Shown: positions 26,485-35,176 of the stretch, piece by piece
How the letters are laid out: each line of letters opens with the position of its first letter
Position numbering within the stretch: position 1 is the stretch's first letter
NCBI RefSeq assembly: GCF_000714815.1
Contig: NZ_JMIH01000010.1
Span: forward strand, 1-64,000
Reading direction: 5' to 3'
DNA from: Anditalea andensis
Lineage (GTDB): Bacteria; Bacteroidota; Bacteroidia; Cytophagales; Cyclobacteriaceae
Length of the DNA: 64,000 nucleotides
Position numbers and translations under genes: made by a program
Notes under the pieces: generated by a model
The model's input: only the letters and a program-made list of their open reading frames with translations
Told to the model about the DNA's origin: nothing
Databases searched by the model: none

Positions 26485-26731
26485 TTTACATGGATTGCCC
26501 GGCTAATGTAATATTTTTTTTGATGTAATAGGATATGATAAAAGTAGAGGAGATAGTTGATAAGGGAATAAGCGTTTAAATATCGTTTTAGCCCTGTTTT
26601 TAAATTAAATGATGAGTTTTTGTGAAATTGGTATTAGCCTCTTGATGTAATATTGTAGTACTTGATTTTTTTGTCATCCTCCTCCTTTTAGCTTCATTTC
26701 GACATTAATTAATATTAACCCAAAATAAAAT
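26485..26731. promoter_or_regulatory. divergent promoter region with repeated ATGTAATA sites
   Basis: This 247-base spacer lies between the sensor and SusC2. The octamer ATGTAATA occurs at 26506-26513, 26523-26530 and 26645-26652, and the latter two copies extend to TGATGTAATA. These are candidate sites for the LuxR-type domain encoded next door. Whether they are bound is not shown by sequence. Confidence 0.4.
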
Positions 26732-29700
26732 ATGAAAAAAATTTTATGGTTTTGTATCACCATGTGTATCAACATTTGCCTTTACGCGCAATCGTTTGTG
26801 GTCACTGGAGTAATCACCGATCCTGACGGAGACCCCATTCCCGGAGTCAGTGTTTTAAAAGTAAACAGCACCGTGGGTACTGTTACTGATTTGGATGGTA
26901 GGTATACTATTAATGCTAGTCAGGGGGATCAGTTAAGGTATAGTTTTATGGGCTTCGAATCCCAGACACTTACTGTAGGATCCGGAAGTGTGATGAATCT
27001 GATGTTACAATCAGATATTTCCTCTCTGGAAGAAATAGTGGTAGTAGGCTATGGCACGGCAAAGAAAAGAGAACTTACCGGCGCTACTTCTCAAGTAAGG
27101 GGAGAAAACATAGAGAAAATGAATATGCCCAGGCTTGATCAGGCACTTCAGGGTCAGATAGCCGGGGTAAATATTTCTACCAATTCCGGGGCACCCGGAG
27201 GAACATCCAATATCCGTATCAGGGGAATCAGTACCTCAGGCCAAAATAATCCACTGATACTGGTAGACGGCGTAATATATGATGCAGAAGGTCTGAATGC
27301 GTTAAATCCCAATGATATAGAATCAGTAAACGTACTCAAAGATGGTACAGCAGGGATATATGGTGTCAGAGCTGCTAATGGGGTTATCCTCATTGAAACC
27401 AAAAAAGGGACGCTTAATGCCAAACCTAGCCTGAACTTCGGAGCTTACTACGGCGTGCAGCAGACTGCCAGAAAACTTGACTTATTAAATGCCAGGGAAT
27501 ATGCCATTCTTAAAAACGAAGCCTTTGCAGCCGGCGGTCAAGCCATGCCCTTCAATAATACCAGTCTGGGAACAGGTACTGACTGGCAGAATGCCGTCTT
27601 CCAGGATGCGCCCATCCAGGAATACAACCTCACGGTAACAGGAGGGTCAGCAAAGACCACCTATTCTATTGGAGGTTCCTATTTTGGTCAGCAGGGAATT
27701 GTGGGGGGACCTAAAGCCAATTTTGAAAGATACAATGCCAGAATAAATTTTACCACCGAATTGGCACCAAGGGTTAGACTGACCAATGTACTTTTATTTA
27801 CTCGCGAGCAAAGCAGCAGTATTCCACAGGGAGGAATTGGATCGGTTTTATATAATACGGTCAATGCTTATCCCACCGAACCCATTTTTATCGATGGACG
27901 CTATTCCTATCTGGAAAATGTGAATGATATCATCAATCCTTTGGCCCAAATGGCCAATACCTATAATGATACCTGGGTAAATAAAATTGTTGGAAAGGAA
28001 GAGATATCTTATGATATCAACAACCAATTCTCATTAGTAGGAAGGGCTGGTTATAACTATGCTTTAGTCGACAGTAAAAATTTCAACCCCCTAGTATGGT
28101 ACGGCCCCGGTAAATTTGCCAATTCAGCAGCCAATGCCAATTTAGATCCGGTGATCCTGAATATAGGAGATTTAGCCATAGAAAGGGGCGCCAATGTTTC
28201 CGAATCTAGAAATACCTATTTTGATTATAACCTGGAGGCCTTTCTAAATTATAACCAAACTTTTGCTGAAGAGCACCGTGTCAGAGGTACTGCCGGAGTA
28301 TCTTATATAGGCAACCGAAGTGAAGGCCTGAATGGAGTCGGCTTTAATATCCCCAATAATGCCCTGGATCTTGCTGATATCTCTGCTAACCAAGCGCCGG
28401 GAGGCTATCTGAACAATGTGGGTTCTTTCCAGTCCCGACAAAGACTTACCTCTGTATTTGGCCGAGCGGAATATGATTTTAAACAGCGATATTTTATATC
28501 TGCCATTGTTCGAAGGGATGGCTCTTCTAATTTTGGGGTAAACAACAGAATAGGTTACTTTCCTGCGGTTTCCGGTGCGTGGATAGTTTCTGAAGAAGAT
28601 TTTTATAATGTAGGAGCTCTTGACTTCTTAAAAATCAGGGCGAGTTTCGGTATATCCGGCAATGATCAGATAGGCTTATTCAGATATAGGGGCTTGTTGA
28701 ATGGCCAAGCTAGATATGTGTTCAATGACCTGTTGGTAAACGGGGCAGCCATTGGGACCACCAGCAATCCAGACCTAAAATGGGAAACCACTGAGCAGAC
28801 CAACTTCGGGTTAGACGCAACATTCTTGGGTAATTTGGATTTTACTGCCAATTATTTTATAAAAAACACGAGAGACCTGCTTTTCCAGCCAGAGGTGTCA
28901 GCCCTTTTGGGTTCCTACGGTGCGGGAGGTTTTCCTCCGGTGATCAATGCAGGAAATGTTTTGAACAAAGGAGTGGAACTGGAGCTTGGTTATTCGATTA
29001 GAAGACCTTCAGGTTTCAATATCAACCTGGATTATAATGTCACCTTCCTGAAAAATGAAGTCACCAGTGTACCTCAGGGTTTGGATTTTATTCCAGGTGC
29101 TGCCTTTGGTGTAGGTGGAAGTGTTGCTACACGATTCCAACAGGGATTTCCGATAGGATATTTCATCGGCTATCAGACTGATGGGATTTTTCAGTCTCAG
29201 GAAGAAATTTCCTCCAGTCCTGTTGCACAGCCAGGTGCCCAGCCGGGTGACCTTCGCTTTGTAGACCAAAATGGTGATGGGGTGATCAATTTCGGCGATG
29301 ATTCCGATAGGGTCATGATAGGGTCTCCTATCCCTGATGTGATTATGGGAGTTACGCTTGGGATGGATTTTAAGGGTTTTGATTTCTCTGCCAATGTATA
29401 TGCCGCCTTGGGCCAGGACATTATCAGAAATTATGAGCGTCAGCAGCCTTTTGCCAACCAGCTGGCCTACAACCTGGAAAGATGGACAGGGCCGGGAAGT
29501 ACCAATGAGGTTCCCAGACTTACCACTGGCCAGACCAGAAACACCGTATTCTCCGATTTTTATGTAGAAGATGGCTCTTTTCTTAGAGTCCGAAACATCC
29601 AGTTAGGATATACCCTTCCACAGACCCTTACCCAAAATCTAAGAATATCATCAGTGAGATTATACGTAGCCGCCAATAACTTGGTCACGCTCACGCGCTA

Positions 29701-29812
29701 TATGGGATTTGACCCGGATGTGGGAGCAGGCAATCCTTTATTTGCCGGCGTAGATAACGGGATTTATCCCCAGGCAAGAACAATCATGGGGGGTCTAAAC
29801 ATTAAATTTTAA
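26732..29812 (+). CDS. SusC/RagA-type TonB-dependent outer membrane transporter (locus 2)
   Basis: This 1026-residue importer has a signal peptide ending in YA-Q. A carboxypeptidase-regulatory-like domain follows (GVITDPDGDPIPGVSV, about 24-100), then the TonB-box region LEEIVVVGYG, a plug (with PNDIESVNVLKDGTAGIYGVRAANGVI) and a beta barrel ending in MGGLNIKF. The DGTAGIYG loop is shorter than the DASATAIYGSRG form of SusC1. SusD2 begins five bases after the stop, with overlapping AAGGA. It works with SusD2 and the surface binding lipoprotein downstream to capture and import the polysaccharide fragments cut by the GH16. Confidence 0.95.
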   Translation: MKKILWFCITMCINICLYAQSFVVTGVITDPDGDPIPGVSVLKVNSTVGTVTDLDGRYTINASQGDQLRYSFMGFESQTLTVGSGSVMNLMLQSDISSLEEIVVVGYGTAKKRELTGATSQVRGENIEKMNMPRLDQALQGQIAGVNISTNSGAPGGTSNIRIRGISTSGQNNPLILVDGVIYDAEGLNALNPNDIESVNVLKDGTAGIYGVRAANGVILIETKKGTLNAKPSLNFGAYYGVQQTARKLDLLNAREYAILKNEAFAAGGQAMPFNNTSLGTGTDWQNAVFQDAPIQEYNLTVTGGSAKTTYSIGGSYFGQQGIVGGPKANFERYNARINFTTELAPRVRLTNVLLFTREQSSSIPQGGIGSVLYNTVNAYPTEPIFIDGRYSYLENVNDIINPLAQMANTYNDTWVNKIVGKEEISYDINNQFSLVGRAGYNYALVDSKNFNPLVWYGPGKFANSAANANLDPVILNIGDLAIERGANVSESRNTYFDYNLEAFLNYNQTFAEEHRVRGTAGVSYIGNRSEGLNGVGFNIPNNALDLADISANQAPGGYLNNVGSFQSRQRLTSVFGRAEYDFKQRYFISAIVRRDGSSNFGVNNRIGYFPAVSGAWIVSEEDFYNVGALDFLKIRASFGISGNDQIGLFRYRGLLNGQARYVFNDLLVNGAAIGTTSNPDLKWETTEQTNFGLDATFLGNLDFTANYFIKNTRDLLFQPEVSALLGSYGAGGFPPVINAGNVLNKGVELELGYSIRRPSGFNINLDYNVTFLKNEVTSVPQGLDFIPGAAFGVGGSVATRFQQGFPIGYFIGYQTDGIFQSQEEISSSPVAQPGAQPGDLRFVDQNGDGVINFGDDSDRVMIGSPIPDVIMGVTLGMDFKGFDFSANVYAALGQDIIRNYERQQPFANQLAYNLERWTGPGSTNEVPRLTTGQTRNTVFSDFYVEDGSFLRVRNIQLGYTLPQTLTQNLRISSVRLYVAANNLVTLTRYMGFDPDVGAGNPLFAGVDNGIYPQARTIMGGLNIKF

Positions 29813-29817
29813 GGAAA

Positions 29818-31287
29818 ATGAGAAATATATATATAGCTATCATCTTGGCCATGGGAATATTGAGCTCCTGTGACCAGCTTTTGGACATTGAACCGGAGTT
29901 TACACAGGATGCTGAAAACTTCTTTAATACGCCACAGGATTATGAAAGGGCGTTGGTAGGCGCATATGATTTGATGCAAACTTCCTATTTGAGTATATGG
30001 ATAGGTGAAATAGCTTCTGACAATGCCATTGCGGGAGGAGAAAGTGTGAATGACAGCAGGGGCCTGCATGAAATTGACAACATGACCCATGGTGGGGTCA
30101 ATACGGAACTCAGAGACATCATGCGCTTTAACTATGCAGGAATAGCCAGAGCTAACTACATTTTTGAACATAGGGACAATTTAGATTTTCCGGGCAAAGA
30201 TCAGATCATGGCAGAGGCGTCATTTTTGAGAGCTTATTACCATTTCGTATTGGTGAGCTATTTTGGGGACATTCCTTTGGTGGTGGATAAAAGATTATCG
30301 ATTTCAGAAGTAACTGCCAGTGTCAGAACCCCCAAAATCCAGGTATATAATCAGATCGAAACTGATTTAAGAAATGCCATCAATGTTTTGCCATGGACCA
30401 ATCCGGAAACCGGAAGAATAACCAAAGGTGCAGCGCAGGCTTTGCTTGGTAAGGTGCTGCTTTACCAGAACAAATACAGTGAAGCTGCCCAGGTGTTGGA
30501 TGAACTCATCTCTACCAATCAGGCTGGCTATGCACTTTTCCCGGACTATGCCACCATGTTTTATCTAATAAATGAAAACAGCAGTGAGGATGTCTTTACG
30601 ATTCAATATTCTGGACTTCAGGGAGGAGATTATGCCTGCTTTGTATGTTTACAGGGTAACCCAGCCGTTGGTTTTCATGGAATAAGGCTGTATAACGGCC
30701 CTTTTTATGGTGATGGCAACAGCTATAATCTTCCTACCCAAAACCTGTACAATGCCTTTGATGCCAATGACCCCAGAAGAGATGCTACCCTACTGGACAT
30801 AGATGCCTTCATTGCCGCTCAACCCAATTCAGGAAATATTTCCTATGCTGTGGGCGGTGGTGGCCATACCGGTTATTATAATAATAAATACATCAAAAGA
30901 CTAAATGAGCGTGGCCTGCCTGATGATGACTTGACCAGCCCACTGAATTATCGTGTGATCAGGTTTGCGGATGTGCTTTTAATGGCCGCAGAGTCTTTCC
31001 AGCAAAGCGGGAATGATGAGCGTGCCAGAGTTGAACTCAATAAAGTAAGGGCAAGGGTAGGCATGCCCTTGATTACAAGTTCCGGAAATCAGTTGCTACA
31101 GGATATTTATCGAGAAAGAAGACTGGAATTATCCGGAGAGGGATATCGATTCTTTGATCTGGTGAGAACTGGAAGAGCAGCAGAAAGCATAGAAGGTTTT
31201 CAGGCGGGCAAACATGAACTCTTTCCGATACCCCAGGTAGAAATAGACCTGACTGGGGGAAACTGGCAACAAAATCCGGGTTATTAA
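29818..31287 (+). CDS. SusD/RagB-type outer membrane lipoprotein (locus 2)
   Basis: The 489-residue lid protein carries a lipoprotein signal ending in SSC (C18). SusD helices are present (FNTPQDYERALVGAYD, GIARANYIFEHRDN, AEASFLRAYYHFVLVSYFGDIPLV), and the ending FPIPQVEIDLTGGNWQQNPGY is the family terminus. AAGGA upstream of the ATG is one of the few Shine-Dalgarno-like sites in this locus. It binds the glycan at the cell surface and closes on SusC2. The SGBP gene follows after 125 bases containing the repeated intercistronic element. Confidence 0.94.
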   Translation: MRNIYIAIILAMGILSSCDQLLDIEPEFTQDAENFFNTPQDYERALVGAYDLMQTSYLSIWIGEIASDNAIAGGESVNDSRGLHEIDNMTHGGVNTELRDIMRFNYAGIARANYIFEHRDNLDFPGKDQIMAEASFLRAYYHFVLVSYFGDIPLVVDKRLSISEVTASVRTPKIQVYNQIETDLRNAINVLPWTNPETGRITKGAAQALLGKVLLYQNKYSEAAQVLDELISTNQAGYALFPDYATMFYLINENSSEDVFTIQYSGLQGGDYACFVCLQGNPAVGFHGIRLYNGPFYGDGNSYNLPTQNLYNAFDANDPRRDATLLDIDAFIAAQPNSGNISYAVGGGGHTGYYNNKYIKRLNERGLPDDDLTSPLNYRVIRFADVLLMAAESFQQSGNDERARVELNKVRARVGMPLITSSGNQLLQDIYRERRLELSGEGYRFFDLVRTGRAAESIEGFQAGKHELFPIPQVEIDLTGGNWQQNPGY

Positions 31288-31351
31288 CATAATGGTCATA
31301 GAATCGATCATGGAACATGCTATACAAAGCCGGGTGCTCTAAAGTGGCCAT

Positions 31352-31397
31352 CAAGCGAGATTCCATCCCGACCATTGTAAGTTATGGCCTTTAAAAA
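31352..31397 (+). repeat. second copy of the intercistronic element, upstream of the SGBP gene
   Basis: CAAGCGAGATTCCATC (31352-31367) and TGGCCTTTAAAAA (31385-31397) recur in the same order as upstream of SusD1, here separated by 17 bases. A lipoprotein gene starts 15 bases later in both loci, which suggests a shared RNA-level or regulatory function. Confidence 0.55.
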
Positions 31398-31412
31398 TCA
31401 AACTATAAACAA

Positions 31413-32885
31413 ATGATAAAATATATAAAATACCTATTGATACTGCTGCCTGCCTTTATGCTGGCAGCCTGTATGGAGGAATATTCCCTAGAAGCTAATC
31501 CTCCGACATCCGAAGAAGCGCAGTTTACTTTCCAATCTACTGAGGCCAGCGACAACATACTCAGGTTTACTTCAAACAATGATTTTTTCTTAATGAAGTG
31601 GGATTTGGGCAATGGGAGTTCAGGTACAGGGAGGACGGTAACAGGAACTTATCCCGTGGCCGGTACTTATACTGTTACACTTACAGTATTTAATAAAGGA
31701 GGAAGTGCAAGCTATAGCGAAGAAGTGATTATAGAAAACACAGATCCATTACTTTTGGACTTACCGCTTTATAACATGCTGACCGGTGGTGCAGATGCTA
31801 CCGAAGGGAAGACCTGGGTCATAGATGCCGCTCGTGCAGGACATTTTGGTGTTGGCCCTAATCCATCCCAGGCAGGAGATTTCCCTGAGTGGTACCAGGC
31901 TGGCCCATTTGAAAAAGAAGGAGGGGGAATGTACGATGACCGCTACACCTTCTACTTAGCTGACTTTGCCTTTAAAATGCAGACAAATGGAAATGTGTAT
32001 ATCAATGCAGCACAGGCAGGCAATTTCCCAGGTTCCTTTGAATCCCCAGTAGGTGATTATACCGCTCCATTTACCGCACCAGATGGACTGACATGGAATA
32101 TGGCCGAACCGGAAGGCGCATATCCTGAACTTACCATATCCAATGGTGGATTCATAGGATATTTTGCTGGAGGACGAACTTACCAAATCGTCAATATTGA
32201 AGAAAACCAACTCTTCCTAAGATTTGTAGATCAGGCAAGTGATGGACTAGCCTGGTATATCAGACTGGTACCGGAAGGCTATGAAAGTGGCGGTGATGAG
32301 CCTGAACCCGAACCTCAGCCTGAACCAGGGGAAGTGAACATCACCCTTCAAAACATAATCGGCAATGGGCAAAAAGCATGGAAATTAAAACCAGCGGCAA
32401 GAGCATTTGGGGTAGGCCCCGCACCGGGCAGTGATGAATATTATCCCAATGGGCAGGATATCTCCGGAGATAGACCCTGTTTATTTAATGACCTGTTTAT
32501 ATTCGGCCAGGATGGATATTTTGCGTATGATCCTCAGGGGGATATTTTCGGTGAATTATATATGGGAGTAGACACGGAAGGGTGCCAGGATGTTGCCAAC
32601 CTACAGGGGACACCAGGTGCGGCATGGGGAGCAGGTGTCCATGCATTTACTTTTACCAATGGTACTAGTCCGCAGATTACTGTCACCGGTACAGGAGCAT
32701 TTATAGCTTTGCCAAAGGCATATAATGGCGGTGAATACGCCTCCGGTCCTCCGGCAGAAAACCGATCGGTAACTTATACTATCATTGATTATCAAAATGA
32801 AAATGGAGTAGAGGAAATGACTATAGCTATTGACATCACCGGTGATGGTGGGATATTCTGGTCCTTTACTTTAATTCCAGCATAA
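31413..32885 (+). CDS. surface glycan-binding lipoprotein with PKD domain and duplicated module
   Basis: The 490-residue protein is a lipoprotein (AAC, C20). A PKD-like domain covers about 36-108 (WDLGNGSSGTGRTVTGTY). Two related modules follow. Module A (about 117-287) contains KTWVIDAARAGHFGVGP and module B (about 310-490) contains KAWKLKPAARAFGVGP. A Pro-Glu linker (EPEPEPQPEPGE, about 297-307) joins them. Cysteines C356 and C391 are unique to module B. There is no enzyme motif. In the SusCD context it is a typical surface glycan-binding protein that holds the polymer for the GH16 encoded next. Which glycan it binds is inferred from the GH16. Confidence 0.85.
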   Translation: MIKYIKYLLILLPAFMLAACMEEYSLEANPPTSEEAQFTFQSTEASDNILRFTSNNDFFLMKWDLGNGSSGTGRTVTGTYPVAGTYTVTLTVFNKGGSASYSEEVIIENTDPLLLDLPLYNMLTGGADATEGKTWVIDAARAGHFGVGPNPSQAGDFPEWYQAGPFEKEGGGMYDDRYTFYLADFAFKMQTNGNVYINAAQAGNFPGSFESPVGDYTAPFTAPDGLTWNMAEPEGAYPELTISNGGFIGYFAGGRTYQIVNIEENQLFLRFVDQASDGLAWYIRLVPEGYESGGDEPEPEPQPEPGEVNITLQNIIGNGQKAWKLKPAARAFGVGPAPGSDEYYPNGQDISGDRPCLFNDLFIFGQDGYFAYDPQGDIFGELYMGVDTEGCQDVANLQGTPGAAWGAGVHAFTFTNGTSPQITVTGTGAFIALPKAYNGGEYASGPPAENRSVTYTIIDYQNENGVEEMTIAIDITGDGGIFWSFTLIPA

Positions 32886-32897
32886 ATTTAATTTAAT

Positions 32898-34019
32898 ATG
32901 CCAACAAGGATGAAACTACTGATATTAATGATGGCGCTCTATACGGGAGTAAATGGCTGTCAGCAGGAAGAGGTTGATGAAAGGGTTACTTTACCAGAAA
33001 ATTTGGAGATAGTCGTAGAAAAGATGGGGAATGGGGCTGTGAAGGCGTCTTTTTCAGCCAGTTCTGCGAATTTCTATAGGGTAGGTTTTGGCCAGGCCAA
33101 TACCACTATGGTTAGAGTGGAGGGCAATGAGGCCCTTCATACTTATGTTGCTCCAGGGGAATATAGGATCCTGGTGCAGGCCCATGCGACAGAAGAAAAA
33201 TTCATCTCTTCTGAATACCCAGTGACTATAACTGAACAAGACCTTGGCATAGGTATCCCTACTTCCGGTTTTGAAAGCCCAGAATCCTATGATGGGTATA
33301 CCTTGGTTTGGCAAGATGAATTCGAGGGTTCAATGTCCGAGGATTGGGTATTTGAAATAGGTGATGGCTGTCCCAATTTATGCGGCTGGGGCAATAATGA
33401 GTTACAGTTTTACCAGAGGGAAAATGCAGAAGTTAGGGATGGGAATTTGGTCATTACGGCCAAAGCTGAAAACAGGGGAGGGCGGCAATACACCTCATCC
33501 AGGATGAAAACCCAAGGCAATAAATCCTTTACTTTTGGAAGGATCGATATCCGTGCTGTGCTACCTAAAGGTCAGGGGATCTGGCCGGCGTTTTGGATGC
33601 TGGGAGAAAGCATCACTGAAGTGGGCTGGCCTGCCTGCGGTGAGATTGATATCATGGAAATGGTAGGAGGTAATGCTGATGGGAGGAATAATACCACACA
33701 TGGCACCTTACATTGGTCAAATAATGGTACTTATGCCAGCACTGGAGGTAAGAAAAGTTTGGCCGAAGGAATATTGAATGACAACTTCCACGTTTTTTCT
33801 ATCATCTGGGATAAGACCATTATTAGCTGGCTGTTAGATAACGTACAGTTTCACCAGATCGACATCAGCCCCTCCCATATGGACGAGTTTAGAGAGCCAC
33901 AGTTCCTGTTATTCAACCTTGCCGTGGGCGGAAATTGGCCCGGGAGTCCTGATGGCACCACCGTTTTCCCGCAGCAGTTGGTAGTGGATTATGTAAGGGT
34001 TTTTCAAGCAGATAACTGA
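32898..34019 (+). CDS. GH16 family endo-beta-glucanase lipoprotein
   Basis: The 373-residue protein has a lipobox (VNGC, C21), an N-terminal beta-rich domain (about 29-125) and a C-terminal GH16 jelly roll (about 135-373). The catalytic signature GEIDIMEMVGG supplies nucleophile E249, D251 and acid/base E254. Aromatics such as WPAFWMLGE and the EIDIMEM form point to the laminarinase (beta-1,3-glucanase) subgroup. THGTLHWSNNG is also typical. It starts 12 bases after the SGBP gene and is the last gene of the SusCD2 operon, followed by a hairpin at 34052. It is probably displayed on the cell surface and cuts the polymer before uptake. Confidence 0.92.
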   Translation: MPTRMKLLILMMALYTGVNGCQQEEVDERVTLPENLEIVVEKMGNGAVKASFSASSANFYRVGFGQANTTMVRVEGNEALHTYVAPGEYRILVQAHATEEKFISSEYPVTITEQDLGIGIPTSGFESPESYDGYTLVWQDEFEGSMSEDWVFEIGDGCPNLCGWGNNELQFYQRENAEVRDGNLVITAKAENRGGRQYTSSRMKTQGNKSFTFGRIDIRAVLPKGQGIWPAFWMLGESITEVGWPACGEIDIMEMVGGNADGRNNTTHGTLHWSNNGTYASTGGKKSLAEGILNDNFHVFSIIWDKTIISWLLDNVQFHQIDISPSHMDEFREPQFLLFNLAVGGNWPGSPDGTTVFPQQLVVDYVRVFQADN

Positions 34020-34051
34020 TTTAGGGCTTTTAGCTTAACCTTTTGATAGTA

Positions 34052-34080
34052 TAAGTCCCAGGTTCTATACCTGGGACTTA
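34052..34080 (+). terminator. hairpin at the end of the beta-glucan locus
   Basis: Perfect 11-bp stem TAAGTCCCAGG/CCTGGGACTTA around a 7-base loop. The T tract is poor (TAGTTATTTT). It sits 32 bases after the GH16 stop, between convergent genes, and may work in both directions. Confidence 0.65.
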
Positions 34081-34142
34081 TAGTTATTTTAATAGCAAAG
34101 TTAATTTCTCAAAGAGTAAGGTAATAAGTAAATATTAAATGT

Positions 34143-34715
34143 TTAATACTCGAGTGATTTATCTCTTTTCTTAATTATCGCCCCTAGTATCAAGGAGATA
34201 AATGCTGAAATAAGTACTAAAATTCCGAATGTTTTAATTATGCCAAATATACTGTAGTTGTCATATAAACTGGTCCTCATCTCATCTATCATATCTGAAC
34301 TCATAGCATCACCAGCGCCATACCTATCCATAATTGCAAGCGTGTTTTCCAGTTGTACATCGCCAAGTGTTTGCGGTAGATTTGGGTCTATTACATTAAA
34401 AAGCAGGATATTGGCAATGGATGAGATAAATACGCTGACTACCAGTGTGATAAACGAAAATTTATAGGCCGTGCCGAAACTCATAAAGCCTCCGATTTCT
34501 TTGCGGTAGTCAATACCAAAGTATATGACCACTGCAATCATAACTAAAAAGCTTCCAAAAGCCATCCATCCGGAGGCCAACAAAGTGAAATCTATAAAAT
34601 AAGCCAAAAAAGAAATGGACATACTGATCAGTCCTAAAATAACACCAGCCCTCAAGGCGGATTGATATATAGAGGTAACTTCCTCTGTATGATCTTTTGT
34701 TTTGATATTTTCCAT
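34143..34715 (-). CDS. DUF4199 membrane protein
   Basis: The 190-residue protein has four predicted transmembrane helices (about 22-42, 45-67, 82-108, 156-180). The pattern GxxxGIxyRKE-IGGFMSFGTAYK after the second helix matches the Bacteroidota-restricted DUF4199 family. Function is unknown. It stands alone, convergent with the GH16 gene. Confidence 0.85.
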   Translation of the reverse strand: MENIKTKDHTEEVTSIYQSALRAGVILGLISMSISFLAYFIDFTLLASGWMAFGSFLVMIAVVIYFGIDYRKEIGGFMSFGTAYKFSFITLVVSVFISSIANILLFNVIDPNLPQTLGDVQLENTLAIMDRYGAGDAMSSDMIDEMRTSLYDNYSIFGIIKTFGILVLISAFISLILGAIIKKRDKSLEY

Positions 34716-35097
34716 TTTTTATAATGTTTTAAAACCTGTTAAAAAAATAAAATTTAATTTTATTTTCCAAGTAAATGTCTTTTTTAATTTAAATTAATCC
34801 ATATTATAATGTATTTATCTTAAGGCATTACTACCAGCGTCCCCATCCCACTATCGATCACATATTATTCAACCAGATAGATAAATATGCCCTCTTTATG
34901 ATTAAAATTTTGAAGGCCTATTACCAATAGACTGCTCATAAACGACGTATGGTTTCAGTCCTATACAGGAGGGATGAGCTAGGTTTTGTCTGATTTGACT
35001 TCAAAAAAATGGATCTAGGGTATAAAAGGAATGACTTATGTTTCTAACACTTGTCAACCTTGGAATAGGATTGCTAAGTAAATGGAGAAGGTAATAT
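34716..35097. other. intergenic spacer upstream of the efflux operon terminator
   Basis: No coding frame is supported in these roughly 380 bases. On the minus strand a short frame near 34828-34870 ends in a Met-Pro-stop with no match I can name. I see no RNA gene. Confidence 0.4.
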
Positions 35098-35152
35098 ATA
35101 GCAAAGACAGTATAACTTGAACCTTTTCAGGGTTATGCTGTCCTTGCTATTT
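35098..35152 (-). terminator. hairpin downstream of the efflux operon
   Basis: A long imperfect stem pairs ATAGCAA and GACAG-ATAAC with GTTAT-CTGTC and TTGCTAT. It lies 25 bases past the outer membrane factor stop. The T tract on the minus strand is weak. Confidence 0.6.
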
Positions 35153-35176
35153 AAAAAGTTTTACAGTTTTCTTAAA

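Noticed and set aside
34828-34870. Short minus-strand frame ending in Met-Pro-stop that faintly recalls the C terminus of a histidine kinase
   Set aside because: Too short to support, with stops immediately upstream.
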